Positions 24,912 to 34,534 of a DNA stretch of 64,000 nucleotides are shown here, one piece after another. This DNA comes from Chryseolinea serpens (GTDB lineage Bacteria > Bacteroidota > Bacteroidia > Cytophagales > Cyclobacteriaceae). Each line of letters starts with the position of its first letter. Position 1 is the stretch's first letter. The position numbers were made by a program, and so were the translations under genes. The stretch is taken from contig NZ_FQWQ01000004.1 of the NCBI RefSeq assembly GCF_900129725.1, forward strand, positions 372,001 to 436,000. The letters run 5' to 3'. The notes under the pieces are model-generated. The model had not been told where the DNA came from, did no database searches, and saw only the letters and a program-made list of their open reading frames with translations.

Positions 24912-25919
24912 ATGGCAAAAGTAACGATAGACGGTGTAGAGGTTGAGGTGGCCGATGGTACCACCATCCTGAATGCAGCGCGGCAGATCGGTGGCGATTT
25001 AGTGCCCCCCGCGATGTGTTACTACTCCACGTTGAAAGATAGTGGTGGAAAGTGCCGGGTGTGCCTGGTGAAAGTGACGGCAGGTTCTGCAAAAGACCCC
25101 CGCCCGATGCCTAAGCTGGTGGCCAGTTGCCGTACGCCCGTCATGGACGGCATGGTGGTGCAGAACATCACCTCGCCCGAAGTGCTGGAAGCCCGCAAAG
25201 GTGTGGTGGAATTCCTTTTGCTGAACCACCCGCTGGACTGCCCCGTGTGCGACCAGGCCGGAGAATGTGATCTCCAAAACCTGGCCTACGAGCACGGCGC
25301 CGCCAAGACCCGCTACGAAGAAGACCGCCGCACGTTCGAGAAGATCGACATCGGCGACAAGATAAAGTTGCACATGACGCGCTGCATCCTCTGCTATCGC
25401 TGCACATATGTGGCCGACCAACTGACGCCCGAGCGCGTGCACGGCGTTTTAGGCCGTGGCGACCATTCAGAGATCAGCACCTATATCGCGAAGGCGGTCG
25501 ACAACGACTACTCCGGAAACATGATCGATGTGTGCCCGGTGGGAGCTTTGACCGACAAGACCTTCCGCTTTAAGAGCCGCGTGTGGTTCACCAATCCCAT
25601 GGATGCGCACCGCGACTGCCCCAAGTGCAGTGGCAAGGTGGTGTTGTGGATGAAAGGGGAAGAAGTATTGCGTGTTTCGGCCCGCAAAGACCAATATGGT
25701 GAGGTGAAAGAGTACATTTGCAACGAATGCCGCTACGATCACAAGAACGTGAAGGACTGGACGGTGGAAGGCCCTCGCCACATCGACCGTCACTCGGTGA
25801 TCGCCCAAGGCCATTACGAGCGCGCCGACCTGATCACCCTGAAGAAGGAGATCGAACGGCAGATCGAGTTTGAAAAAGGAAAACCATTGCCCGAACCTAA
25901 TCCATCGCTGACCGCATGA
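24912..25919 (+). CDS. nuoG: NADH-quinone oxidoreductase subunit G, short form (2Fe-2S/4Fe-4S part only)
   Basis: 335 residues against roughly 700-900 in most bacteria. The N-terminal ferredoxin domain (CYYSTLKDSGGKCRVCLVKV) is followed by the His/Cys cluster motif (HPLDCPVCDQAGECDLQNLA) and the 4Fe-4S motif (CILCYRCTYV, later DVCPVGALTDK). After that only a short remnant of the molybdopterin-like region remains (RDCPKCSGKVVLWMKG). The frame is intact and overlaps nuoH by ATGA, so this is a genuine short form, as known in Bacteroidota, not a truncation in this genome. Confidence 0.93.
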   Translation: MAKVTIDGVEVEVADGTTILNAARQIGGDLVPPAMCYYSTLKDSGGKCRVCLVKVTAGSAKDPRPMPKLVASCRTPVMDGMVVQNITSPEVLEARKGVVEFLLLNHPLDCPVCDQAGECDLQNLAYEHGAAKTRYEEDRRTFEKIDIGDKIKLHMTRCILCYRCTYVADQLTPERVHGVLGRGDHSEISTYIAKAVDNDYSGNMIDVCPVGALTDKTFRFKSRVWFTNPMDAHRDCPKCSGKVVLWMKGEEVLRVSARKDQYGEVKEYICNECRYDHKNVKDWTVEGPRHIDRHSVIAQGHYERADLITLKKEIERQIEFEKGKPLPEPNPSLTA

Positions 25920-26968
25920 TCTCGTTCTTTATTTATAAAGCAATTTTGGTGGTGGGCATCTTTGCCATCACGCTGTTTGTGGCCGCGTATTCCACGTATG
26001 CCGAGCGCAAGGTAGCTGCCTTTTTGCAGGACCGCGTGGGGCCGGACCGTGCGGGACCTTTCGGCATGTTCCAGCCGCTGGCCGACGGATTGAAGTTCAT
26101 GATGAAAGAAGAGATCATCCCGGATTTTGCCAACAAGTTCCTGTTCATCCTCGGGCCCTCCATCGCCATGATGACGGCGTTGATGGCCGGTGTGGTGATT
26201 CCCTGGGGTAACTCGCTGGTGATCGATGGCAAGCAATATTTTCTGCAGATCGCCGATTTGAACGTCGGCATCCTGTATGTGTTTGCCGTGGTATCGATCG
26301 GTGTATACGGCATCATGATTGGAGGTTGGGCATCGAACAACAAGTTTTCGTTGCTGGGTGCCATCCGGGCTTCGGCGCAGATGATCAGCTATGAAATTGC
26401 GATGGGGTTATCCATCATCGCACTCATTATCACGACGGGTACGCTGAGCCTGCGTGAGATCAGCTTGCTGCAGACCGGCGGCGTGGGTGGTCATTGGAAT
26501 TTCTGGAATGTGGTATATCAGCCCGTGGGCTTTATCATCTTTTTGATTTGTGCTTTCGCGGAAACAAACCGCACACCGTTTGACTTGCCGGAATGCGAGA
26601 CGGAATTGGTGGGTGGCTATCACACGGAATACAGCAGTATGAAACTGGCGTTGTATCTCTTCGCAGAGTACATCAACATGTTCATTTCGTCGGCGGTGAT
26701 CTCGACGTTGTATTTTGGAGGGTTCAACTTCCCGTTCATGAACGACCTGGGGTTGGATCAGAACACGATCACGATCTTGGGGACCCTGTTCTTCTTTGCG
26801 AAGATCACGTTCTTCATTTTCTTCTTTATGTGGATTCGCTGGACCATTCCACGTTTCCGCTACGACCAGCTGATGAACCTGGGCTGGAAGGCGTTGATAC
26901 CGCTGGCGGTGATCAACATCTTTATCACGGGGCTGGTTATCATTATTAAGACACATTATCTAAATTAA
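25916..26968 (+). CDS. nuoH: NADH-quinone oxidoreductase subunit H
   Basis: 350 residues, about eight to nine membrane helices. Signature segments: YAERKVAAFLQDRVGPDRAG near residue 28 and CAFAETNRTPFDLPECETEL near residue 213, both at the quinone-channel interface. It links the peripheral and membrane arms of complex I. Confidence 0.96.
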   Translation: MISFFIYKAILVVGIFAITLFVAAYSTYAERKVAAFLQDRVGPDRAGPFGMFQPLADGLKFMMKEEIIPDFANKFLFILGPSIAMMTALMAGVVIPWGNSLVIDGKQYFLQIADLNVGILYVFAVVSIGVYGIMIGGWASNNKFSLLGAIRASAQMISYEIAMGLSIIALIITTGTLSLREISLLQTGGVGGHWNFWNVVYQPVGFIIFLICAFAETNRTPFDLPECETELVGGYHTEYSSMKLALYLFAEYINMFISSAVISTLYFGGFNFPFMNDLGLDQNTITILGTLFFFAKITFFIFFFMWIRWTIPRFRYDQLMNLGWKALIPLAVINIFITGLVIIIKTHYLN

Positions 26969-26978
26969 ATAAGACGAC

Positions 26979-27548
26979 ATGCAAGCCTTAACCAACCGGT
27001 CTAAAGTTGTTGTCAAGAAGCAGATGAATTTCTGGGAGCGGATCTATTTGCCGGCTATCCTGGGGGGCATCGTCATCACGATAAAACATTTGTTCCGCAA
27101 GAGCTCCACGGTGAAGTACCCCGAGACCAAGCGGGAGATCAGCCAGATCTGGCGTGGCCAGCACGTGTTGAAGCGTGATGAACATGGCGCCGAGCGTTGC
27201 ACAGCTTGCGGACTTTGTGCTGTGGCCTGCCCGGCAGAAGCGATCACGATGGTGGCCGCCGAGCGTGTGAAGGGAGAGGAGAAATTATATCGCGAAGAGA
27301 AGTATGCTTCTACCTACGAGATCAACATGCTCCGCTGCATTTTCTGTGGACTTTGTGAAGAGGCGTGTCCGAAGGAGGCGATCTTTTTGACGGACCGTAT
27401 TCTTCCGACAGATTATGGCCGGGGAGAATTTGTGTTTGGAAAGGATAAGCTGGTGGAGCCTGTCGACGAGCGCGTGGATGTGACGGTGCGTCAGACGGCC
27501 GCTGTGCTGGAATTCAAAAAGCATAAACAATACAGTCATAACAAATAA
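26979..27548 (+). CDS. nuoI: NADH-quinone oxidoreductase subunit I
   Basis: 189 residues. Two 4Fe-4S ferredoxin motifs, CTACGLCAVACPAEAI and CIFCGLCEEACPKEAIF, bind clusters N6a and N6b. The N-terminal amphipathic part (NFWERIYLPAILGGIVITIKH) lies on the membrane. The tail is Lys/His-rich. Confidence 0.95.
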   Translation: MQALTNRSKVVVKKQMNFWERIYLPAILGGIVITIKHLFRKSSTVKYPETKREISQIWRGQHVLKRDEHGAERCTACGLCAVACPAEAITMVAAERVKGEEKLYREEKYASTYEINMLRCIFCGLCEEACPKEAIFLTDRILPTDYGRGEFVFGKDKLVEPVDERVDVTVRQTAAVLEFKKHKQYSHNK

Positions 27549-27560
27549 CATCAAGCCGCA

Positions 27561-28064
27561 GTGACACTTAACCTTTTCTATTTTCTTTCCTTTGTCGCCA
27601 TCTTCGCCTCCTTGCTGGTGGTGTTCTCGAAAAGCCCGGTGCACAGCGTGCTGTACCTCATCGTTGCTTTTTTTGCCATTGGCGGCCACTATCTTTTGTT
27701 GAACGCGGAGTTTCTTTTTATCGTGCACATCATTGTGTATGCCGGCGCCATCATGGTGTTGTTCCTCTATGTGATCATGCTGTTGAACCTGAACGAGGAG
27801 AGCGAGCCGCACAAAAGCAACCTCTTGAAATTTGCCGCCGCCATTGCCGGTGGGCTGTTGCTGCTCATTTTGGTGGCTTCGCTGAAGGGCGTGGACCAAC
27901 TGCCTGCCGCCACCATGCAACACGACGTGGGTTATGTGAAGAAACTGGGCCACGTGTTGTTCACCGAGTATTTGCTTCCCTTTGAAATTACATCCGTGCT
28001 GTTGCTGGCCGCCATGGTAGGCGCCGTGATGTTGGGTAAACCCGAAAAGTATAACAAAGGATAA
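27561..28064 (+). CDS. nuoJ: NADH-quinone oxidoreductase subunit J
   Basis: 167 residues from a GTG start at 27561. Five membrane helices. Family motifs SKSPVHSVLYLIVAFFAIGG and EFLFIVHIIVYAGAIMVLFL are present; the latter contains the pi-bulge helix near the proton path. Confidence 0.93.
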   Translation: MTLNLFYFLSFVAIFASLLVVFSKSPVHSVLYLIVAFFAIGGHYLLLNAEFLFIVHIIVYAGAIMVLFLYVIMLLNLNEESEPHKSNLLKFAAAIAGGLLLLILVASLKGVDQLPAATMQHDVGYVKKLGHVLFTEYLLPFEITSVLLLAAMVGAVMLGKPEKYNKG

Positions 28065-28103
28065 GGCGACGATAACATTTAATGAATACGAAATAAAGTA
28101 TAC

Positions 28104-28406
28104 ATGATCCCAATAGACTACTACCTCTGGCTCAGTGCCGTCCTGTTCACCATCGGTGTGCTGGGCGTGTTGTACCGCCGGAATGCCATCATTGTTTTTA
28201 TGTGCATCGAACTGATGCTGAATGCCGTGAACCTGGTGATGGTGGCGTTTTCCAATTATATGAACGACGCGGCAGGGCAGGTGTTCGTGTTCTTTATCAT
28301 GGCCGTGGCCGCCGCCGAGGTAGCCGTGGGATTGGCCATCCTCATCATGATGTACCGCATCACGAAGACCACGGATATTAATATTTTGAATCGCTTAAAA
28401 TGGTAG
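28104..28406 (+). CDS. nuoK: NADH-quinone oxidoreductase subunit K
   Basis: 100 residues, three membrane helices. [13 protein letters not shown] holds the conserved membrane Glu, and [13 protein letters not shown] the second one, both part of the proton route. Its last bases overlap a possible earlier start of nuoL (ATG 28400). Confidence 0.94.
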   Translation: MIPIDYYLWLSAVLFTIGVLGVLYRRNAIIVFMCIELMLNAVNLVMVAFSNYMNDAAGQVFVFFIMAVAAAEVAVGLAILIMMYRITKTTDINILNRLKW

Positions 28407-28408
28407 GG

Positions 28409-30310
28409 ATGAATTTTCTGATAACCCTTATTCCTGTTTTACCGCTCCTGGGCTTTATCATCATCGCCCTCAACTACAAAAAGATGATCCACGGGGTGGC
28501 GTCTTTTATCGCCTGTGGCATGGTGTTCATTTCGTTCATCCTGGCGGTGGTGGTGTTTCTGCAATTGCTTTTCTTACCCGAAGATCAACGTGCGTTCTCG
28601 GTGACCGTGTTTGACTGGATTCACACCGCCGGCTTCTCGGCCGACATCAGTTTTCTGGTGGACCCGCTGTCGTCGCTCTTTCTGTTGATTATCACGGGCG
28701 TCGGATTTTTGATCCACCTGTATTCCATCGGCTATATGCACGACGATGCGGGCTACAACAAGTTCTTCTCTTACCTGAACCTGTTTGTGTTCTTCATGCT
28801 CCTGCTGGTGATGGGTTCGAACTATTTGTTGATGTTCGTGGGCTGGGAAGGTGTTGGACTTTGCTCGTACCTGCTGATCGGCTTCTGGTTTAAGAACACC
28901 GACTACAACAAAGCGGCGAATAAGGCCTTTATCATGAACCGCATTGGCGACCTTGGCTTGCTGATCGGCATCATCCTGATCTTTGTCAATTTCAAAAGCA
29001 TTAACTACCACGAGGTGTTTGTGAATGCTGCTGAGGTAGATCCTTCCACGATCTCGCTGATCGCCATCCTGCTCTTTATTGGAGCGATGGGAAAGAGCGC
29101 ACAAATTCCATTGTACACCTGGTTGCCTGATGCTATGGCGGGTCCTACGCCCGTGTCGGCCCTGATCCACGCCGCGACGATGGTGACGGCGGGTATCTAT
29201 ATGGTAGCGCGCAACAACGTGTTGTATTCTATGTCGCCCGCGGCATTGCAGCTTGTACTGATCGTGGGATTGGCCACGGCGCTTTTTGCCGCGACCATTG
29301 CCGTGGCACAGAACGATATCAAGAAAGTATTGGCCTATTCGACGGTGAGTCAACTCGGGTTGATCTTTGTGTCGTTGGGTGTTGGTGCATACTCCTCCGG
29401 TATCTTCCACATGGCAACCCACGCGTTTTTCAAGGCGCTGTTGTTCCTGGGAGCGGGTAGTGTCATTCACGCGCTTGGCGGCGAGCAGGACATTCGAAAG
29501 ATGGGCGGTTTGAAGAAACATTTGCCTGTGACCTATCTCACCTTCCTGGCCGGTGTGCTGGCCATTTCGGGTATCCCGCCCTTTGCCGGTTTCTTTTCGA
29601 AAGATGAAATTCTTGCACATGCCTTCGCGCAAAGCCCCGTAGCCTACGGTGTGGCGTTGCTGGCGTCGCTGCTCACTTCGTTTTATATGTTCCGGTTGTT
29701 CTTCCTCACATTCTTTGGAACGCCCCGGGCTAGTCACGAGGTGATGCATCATATTCACGAGTCGCCGAAGAGCATGTCGGTGCCGTTGATGGTGCTGGCC
29801 GTGTTGTCGGTGGTGGGTGGTTTTATGAACGTTCCCGAGGCGTTGGGTGGATCGGCGTGGTTGAATGAATTCCTGTCGCCCGTGTTTGCACCGTCGCAAG
29901 GGATCCTGGAGCTTCATCACCTGGAGCATAGCACCGAACTGGGCCTGATGGGTCTGGTAGTGGTGTTGACGCTGGCGATAATTGGCATTGCCTATTTTAG
30001 ATATGTAAAAGGCAATCAGGTGCCCGCCGCAGAAGGAACGCTCACCGGCGTGCAGAACGCCGTGTACAACAAATACTATATCGACGAGATCTACGATGCC
30101 ATCGTGGTGAAACCCTTGTTCTGGCTCTCAAAACAGTTTGACAATATCGTGGAACGTCTCGGCATCGACGGCATTGTGAATGCGCTTGGCGGTGGGGTGG
30201 TGAAAGGCAGCCAGGTGTTCCGCTTGTTGCAGACCGGCAGCATCGGGTTCTACATTTTCGCTATGGCGATCAGCATAATATTGATGTTAACCTTTTTCGT
30301 GATATGGTAG
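28409..30310 (+). CDS. nuoL: NADH-quinone oxidoreductase subunit L
   Basis: 633 residues. Mrp-antiporter-type pump subunit with about 16 membrane helices and the long lateral helix at the C-terminus. Motifs: VGWEGVGLCSYLLIGFW, GKSAQIPLYTWLPDAMAGPT, ALIHAATMVTAGIYM and NDIKKVLAYSTVSQLG. Start ATG 28409 fits family N-termini (MNFLITLIPVLPLLGF); ATG 28400 overlapping nuoK is possible. Confidence 0.95.
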   Translation: MNFLITLIPVLPLLGFIIIALNYKKMIHGVASFIACGMVFISFILAVVVFLQLLFLPEDQRAFSVTVFDWIHTAGFSADISFLVDPLSSLFLLIITGVGFLIHLYSIGYMHDDAGYNKFFSYLNLFVFFMLLLVMGSNYLLMFVGWEGVGLCSYLLIGFWFKNTDYNKAANKAFIMNRIGDLGLLIGIILIFVNFKSINYHEVFVNAAEVDPSTISLIAILLFIGAMGKSAQIPLYTWLPDAMAGPTPVSALIHAATMVTAGIYMVARNNVLYSMSPAALQLVLIVGLATALFAATIAVAQNDIKKVLAYSTVSQLGLIFVSLGVGAYSSGIFHMATHAFFKALLFLGAGSVIHALGGEQDIRKMGGLKKHLPVTYLTFLAGVLAISGIPPFAGFFSKDEILAHAFAQSPVAYGVALLASLLTSFYMFRLFFLTFFGTPRASHEVMHHIHESPKSMSVPLMVLAVLSVVGGFMNVPEALGGSAWLNEFLSPVFAPSQGILELHHLEHSTELGLMGLVVVLTLAIIGIAYFRYVKGNQVPAAEGTLTGVQNAVYNKYYIDEIYDAIVVKPLFWLSKQFDNIVERLGIDGIVNALGGGVVKGSQVFRLLQTGSIGFYIFAMAISIILMLTFFVIW

Positions 30311-30355
30311 GGTGCGCGTTGCGACCTGCTCAACCTTTTGACGTGAGATAAAATT

Positions 30356-31822
30356 ATGATGTTATTGTTTATACTTCTCTGGCCCTTGCTCGCATCGCTG
30401 GTGCTGTTTGCCTTCAAGCCAAAACAGGCCTGGGTGATCGCCTTCATCGCCACCGCCGTGGAATTGGTGGCCTCCCTGGTGCTGGTGATCGGCTTTGACA
30501 AGAACGCTTCGGCCACCGCCGCCATAGACCTGCCCTGGATCACATCCCTTGGCGTGAACTTCGCCCTGGGCGTGGATGGCATCAGCTTGTTGCTGGTGTT
30601 GCTCACCACGGTGCTGGTCCCTTTCATTGTTCTCTCGGCTGCGAAGCATTCCTACACGCCTTCCTTCTATGGCCTGGTACTCATGATGCAGATGGCCCTC
30701 ATCGGTGTGTTCACCGCGATGGACGGCTTCCTGTTCTATCTCTTCTGGGAAATCGCCCTGATCCCGATCTATTTCATTTGCTTGATCTGGGGTGGCGAAG
30801 ATCGCGGACGCATCACGCTGAAGTTCTTTATCTACACACTGGCCGGCAGCTTGTTCATGCTGGTGGCGTTGATCTATTTGTATTTCCAAACCCCTGGCGC
30901 ACATAGCTTTGCTATTCAAGCCTTGTACGAAGCCGGCCGCGCATTGCCTCCGGGTGAACAGAGCCTCGTCTTCTGGGGATTGTTCATCGCGTTTGCCATC
31001 AAGATGCCGGTGTTTCCTTTTCACACCTGGCAGCCCGATACATATAGCGTTGCACCTTCCCAAGGCACGATGCTGCTTTCAGGGATCATGCTCAAGATGG
31101 GGTTGTATGGCGTGATCCGCTGGTTGATCCCGGTGGTTCCCGCTGGCGTGCAGGAGTGGGGATTAACGGCCGTGATCTTGTCGGTTATCGGCATTCTCTA
31201 TGGCTCGTGTATCGCGATCGTTCAAAAAGATTTCAAACGCCTCATCGCCTATTCCTCCATTGCTCACGTGGGGTTGATTTCGGCGGGTATCTTCACCCTG
31301 AGTAGCATCGGGATGCAGGGCGCGCTCATCCAGATGTTGAGCCACGGCATCCTGGTGTTTGGATTGTTCTATGGCATCGACATCATCGAAACACGCGTGA
31401 AGACGCGCAACCTTGCCGGACTGGGCGGCATTCGAAATGTGGCCCCTACTTTCTCCGCTGTGTTTACGATCATCATGCTGGGCACGGTGGCCTTGCCGTT
31501 CACCAGTGGTTTCGTGGGAGAGTTTCTGCTGATCAATTCTGTATTTCAATATAGGGCTATCCTGGGCGTCGTTGCCGGGCTTACCATTATTCTCGGCGCG
31601 GTGTACATGTTGCGCAGCTTCCAGCAGGCCATGCTGGGGGAGACCAACACAACTACCGCCGGTTTTGCCGACCTGACGGGCCATGAAAAACTGGTGCTGT
31701 TCCCCATCGTCATCCTCGTTGTGGCGATTGGTATTTATCCCGATCCGCTGCTGTCGATCTCCGAATCTGCCGTGTCGAATCTTTTGTTGATTGTTCAAGA
31801 TTTTTCCGCTTCCGCAAAATAG
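30356..31822 (+). CDS. nuoM: NADH-quinone oxidoreductase subunit M
   Basis: 488 residues, about 14 membrane helices. Antiporter-like motifs: LFWEIALIPIYFICLIWGG, FAIKMPVFPFHTWQPD, SGIMLKMGLYGVIRW and QKDFKRLIAYSSIAHVG. Proton-pumping subunit in the membrane arm, between NuoL and NuoN. Confidence 0.95.
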   Translation: MMLLFILLWPLLASLVLFAFKPKQAWVIAFIATAVELVASLVLVIGFDKNASATAAIDLPWITSLGVNFALGVDGISLLLVLLTTVLVPFIVLSAAKHSYTPSFYGLVLMMQMALIGVFTAMDGFLFYLFWEIALIPIYFICLIWGGEDRGRITLKFFIYTLAGSLFMLVALIYLYFQTPGAHSFAIQALYEAGRALPPGEQSLVFWGLFIAFAIKMPVFPFHTWQPDTYSVAPSQGTMLLSGIMLKMGLYGVIRWLIPVVPAGVQEWGLTAVILSVIGILYGSCIAIVQKDFKRLIAYSSIAHVGLISAGIFTLSSIGMQGALIQMLSHGILVFGLFYGIDIIETRVKTRNLAGLGGIRNVAPTFSAVFTIIMLGTVALPFTSGFVGEFLLINSVFQYRAILGVVAGLTIILGAVYMLRSFQQAMLGETNTTTAGFADLTGHEKLVLFPIVILVVAIGIYPDPLLSISESAVSNLLLIVQDFSASAK

Positions 31823-31823
31823 T

Positions 31824-33197
31824 ATGAATGCACTGTTAGTCATTTGTGGTCTGGGTTTCGTATCGCTCCTCGCGGAGATCGCCAACTTTAAAAAATTGCT
31901 GACGGCGCTGGTTGTTCTGGCGTTGGTGGCGGCCATCGTATTGGGAATCCTGGATTGGGGCACACCCCGCGCGTATTACCACGACATGGTGGTGTTCGAC
32001 AATTTTTCATTGGCGTTCACGGCGCTGCTCTGCACGATCACCCTGGCGTGGTATGTGATGGCCCGCAGCTATTTCGAACATCAATCGCACCAATCCGATC
32101 GCTCGGCGCTCATGATCTTTGCGCTGGCCGGCGGCATCATCATGGTGTCGTTCAACAACATGGCCATGTTGTTTTTGGGCATCGAGATCTTATCCATATC
32201 GCTTTATGTGTTGGCGGGAAGCAACAAGAGCAGCCTGTTCTCGAACGAAGCAGCATTCAAGTATTTCCTGATGGGATCTTTTGCCACCGGCTTCCTGCTG
32301 ATGGGGATTGCGTTGGTGTATGGTGCCACCGGTTCGTTCGACATTACTAAAATATATGTCTTTGTCCATGATCACGGCGACACGATGCCGCGCTTTTTCC
32401 ATGCCGGCCTCGTGATGATCCTCATCGGTCTCACCTTCAAGATCTCTGCCGTGCCCTTCCATTTCTGGGCACCGGATGTGTATGAAGGATCGCCCACACC
32501 CGTCACGGCCTTTATGTCGACGATGGTGAAAACGGCGGCGCTGGGTGCTTTTGTGAAAGTGTTCCAGACGTGCTTCACCCCGGTTCAACCGGCGTTCCTG
32601 ATCATTGTCCAGGCCATCATCGTGCTCACCCTCGTGGTGGCCAACGTGACGGCCGTGTACCAGGTGAGCGTGAAGCGTATCCTGGCCTACTCCAGCATCG
32701 GACATGTGGGCTACATCCTGCTGGCCCTGATGGCTTCGGATGGCAGTGCGCTGGGCGTTCTGTTCTATTACATGGTGGCGTATTCCGCCGCGTCCATTGC
32801 GGCTTTCACCGTATTGCAGGCGGTCGAACTTTCGTCGGGCAGCACGGGCGTTGACAGCTTCAACGGCTTGTATTATAAAAATCCTTTCCTGGCCGTGGTC
32901 ATGACCATCGCCATGCTTTCGCTGGCGGGTATCCCTCCGTTGGCTGGGTTCTTTGGTAAATACCTGGTGTTTGCCAAGGCCCTGGAACATCACTATGTGG
33001 TCCTGGTGATCTTGGGTGTTGTAACATCGCTTATCGGGATCTACTATTACTTCAAGGTGATTGTTGCCATGTACAAGAAAGAAACGAGCGGCACAACCCC
33101 CACGCAATACTCCCGCGTACTGCTGGTGGTGCTAACGCTGGTGATACTGGCCCTGGGCTTGTTCCCCGACCGCGTGATCGGGCTTTTGATCCCCTAG
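31824..33197 (+). CDS. nuoN: NADH-quinone oxidoreductase subunit N
   Basis: 457 residues from ATG 31824, directly after the nuoM stop; the longer open frame would overlap nuoM. Motifs: LFLGIEILSISLYVLAG, FKISAVPFHFWAPDVYEG and VSVKRILAYSSIGHVGYIL. Last gene of the operon, so all 14 subunits A-N are present in the standard order. No clear terminator was found in the 144 bases that follow. Confidence 0.95.
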   Translation: MNALLVICGLGFVSLLAEIANFKKLLTALVVLALVAAIVLGILDWGTPRAYYHDMVVFDNFSLAFTALLCTITLAWYVMARSYFEHQSHQSDRSALMIFALAGGIIMVSFNNMAMLFLGIEILSISLYVLAGSNKSSLFSNEAAFKYFLMGSFATGFLLMGIALVYGATGSFDITKIYVFVHDHGDTMPRFFHAGLVMILIGLTFKISAVPFHFWAPDVYEGSPTPVTAFMSTMVKTAALGAFVKVFQTCFTPVQPAFLIIVQAIIVLTLVVANVTAVYQVSVKRILAYSSIGHVGYILLALMASDGSALGVLFYYMVAYSAASIAAFTVLQAVELSSGSTGVDSFNGLYYKNPFLAVVMTIAMLSLAGIPPLAGFFGKYLVFAKALEHHYVVLVILGVVTSLIGIYYYFKVIVAMYKKETSGTTPTQYSRVLLVVLTLVILALGLFPDRVIGLLIP

Positions 33198-33314
33198 CAA
33201 CAAAATTTTTCTCAGGTCTTTTTCGGCTTCCCCGTCGGGTTTCGATGGTTTGCGCTGCCTAACCGTGTGGCTGCCAGCCGCGTGTGCTTTGGATTATTTC
33301 CCTAAAAAATTTAT

Positions 33315-33330
33315 ATTCAATCGATTGAAT
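33315..33330. promoter_or_regulatory. 16-base perfect palindrome, possible operator
   Basis: ATTCAATCGATTGAAT is a perfect palindrome whose right end is 11 bases before the ATG of the CBS gene. Its size and position suit a dimeric repressor or activator site. No regulator gene is adjacent and no other copy was noticed in the window. Confidence 0.4.
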
Positions 33331-33341
33331 TAAAACAGCCT

Positions 33342-33770
33342 ATGGGAAAAGTAAAAGACATTTTGCAAAACAAAGGACGGAACGTGTTTTCTGTTGACCC
33401 CGAAACGATGGTGTATAAAGCCATTGAACTGATGTGTGAAAAGAACATTGGTGGCCTCATGATCGTCGAGGGCGAAAGCCTCGTCGGCATTTTTACGGAA
33501 CGGGATTATGCGCGCAAGCTCATCCTGAAAGGGAAGTCCTCCAAGGACACGCCCATCAAGGAGTTGATGACCCGCAAGCCCTTTACGGTAACCCCGGAAA
33601 ATAGTATCGAAGATTGTATGAGCCTCATGACGGCCAAACACATTCGTCACTTGCCTGTGGAAGAAAACGGCGTATTGGTAGGGTTGATCTCTATCGGTGA
33701 CGTTGTGAAGTTTGTGATCGAAGAACAAAAGAATATTATCGAACACCTGGAAGGTTATATCTCGCGTTAA
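33342..33770 (+). CDS. CBS-domain protein (two CBS motifs)
   Basis: 142 residues consisting of two CBS domains, about residues 1-65 and 75-135. Typical elements are GGLMIVEGESLVGIFTERDYARKL and MTAKHIRHLPVEENGVLVGLISIGDVVKF. CBS pairs usually bind adenine nucleotides and sense cell energy state. It stands alone, after a possible operator and before a strong terminator. No effector domain is attached, so the target is unknown. Confidence 0.9.
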   Translation: MGKVKDILQNKGRNVFSVDPETMVYKAIELMCEKNIGGLMIVEGESLVGIFTERDYARKLILKGKSSKDTPIKELMTRKPFTVTPENSIEDCMSLMTAKHIRHLPVEENGVLVGLISIGDVVKFVIEEQKNIIEHLEGYISR

Positions 33771-33803
33771 GGGTTTGCGTTGATCACCTAAACCATCTTA
33801 ACG

Positions 33804-33840
33804 AAAAAGGCCGCCTGATTTTTTCAGGCGGCCTTTTTTA
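33804..33840. terminator. Bidirectional Rho-independent terminator
   Basis: Perfect 15-base stem, AAAAAGGCCGCCTGA (33804-33818) with TCAGGCGGCCTTTTT (33824-33838), loop TTTTT. It serves the CBS gene and the convergent barrel gene. Confidence 0.95.
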
Positions 33841-33856
33841 TGGATGCTAAAATGAA

Positions 33857-34453
33857 TTAGAGACGGAAAGTAACACCGATGGCGGCGTCGCTCATGTCGT
33901 CCCAACCCGCTTCCAGGTAGGCTCCAAAGTTGTCTGTGAAATAATAGCGGCCACCTACTCTAACAGGCACCGTGATATTAGTATCGTCAAAATTGTCGTT
34001 GTAGCCATTGTTGTCGCTCGAAGCGTTTCTGACTCTCAGACCGAGACCTGCACCTGCATAGACATCCAACTGTTTCACCGGAATGAGTTTGTTAAAGTGG
34101 TAGTATCCCAGTACAGCCATGTGAAAAGCAAAAATCTTAACCTTTTCATTCGCTCCATTCTTGTATGAGCCGCCGGAGAGCGCTATTTGGCCCCCAATAC
34201 CGACCTCATCCATGATGCCGTGTTCGTATTTTGCATAAACCACGGGCGAGCCGGAGCGACTCCAGCCAGCGTAAGTGTCCTGCACGGCTTTATTGGGAGC
34301 ACCCAGTCCAAAGGATAAAATAGAATACCTTGCATCGAACGACCCACTGTTACGTGTTTTGTAAGGAGAATTATAGAAAGCCTTACCACTTTGTGCCTGG
34401 AGAGCACCTGCGGATAACATTCCAGCCAAAACCAAAAAGACTATTTTTTTCAT
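33857..34453 (-). CDS. Outer-membrane beta-barrel protein
   Basis: 198 residues from ATG 34453; an upstream extension to 34504 would include the promoter. The signal peptide is MKKIVFLVLAGMLSAGALQA, cleaved before QSG. The mature part has alternating strands ending with Phe-Arg-Leu (AYLEAGWDDMSDAAIGVTFRL end), as in small OmpA/OmpW-like barrels; inner segments include VKIFAFHMAVLGYYHFN and VYAGAGLGLRVRN. Function not recognised. It has its own promoter and terminator. Confidence 0.8.
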   Translation of the reverse strand: MKKIVFLVLAGMLSAGALQAQSGKAFYNSPYKTRNSGSFDARYSILSFGLGAPNKAVQDTYAGWSRSGSPVVYAKYEHGIMDEVGIGGQIALSGGSYKNGANEKVKIFAFHMAVLGYYHFNKLIPVKQLDVYAGAGLGLRVRNASSDNNGYNDNFDDTNITVPVRVGGRYYFTDNFGAYLEAGWDDMSDAAIGVTFRL

Positions 34454-34501
34454 GCGGTTGTAAAGTTTATTTAAGTTCAAATTCATGCAATTTTTGTACC
34501 C

Positions 34502-34534
34502 CAAAGGTATTTGTATAACGGAAATAAATCAAAA
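34502..34534 (-). promoter_or_regulatory. Promoter TTTTG-N20-TACCTTTG
   Basis: On the minus strand TTTTG (34534-34530) is followed after 20 bases by TACCTTTG (34509-34502). Both boxes and spacing match the Bacteroidota consensus. The transcript would start near 34495, about 40 bases before the barrel gene. Confidence 0.7.

Noticed and set aside
28574-29929. 451-codon minus-strand frame opposite nuoL
   Set aside because: His/Gln/Arg-rich antisense shadow of a membrane protein gene.
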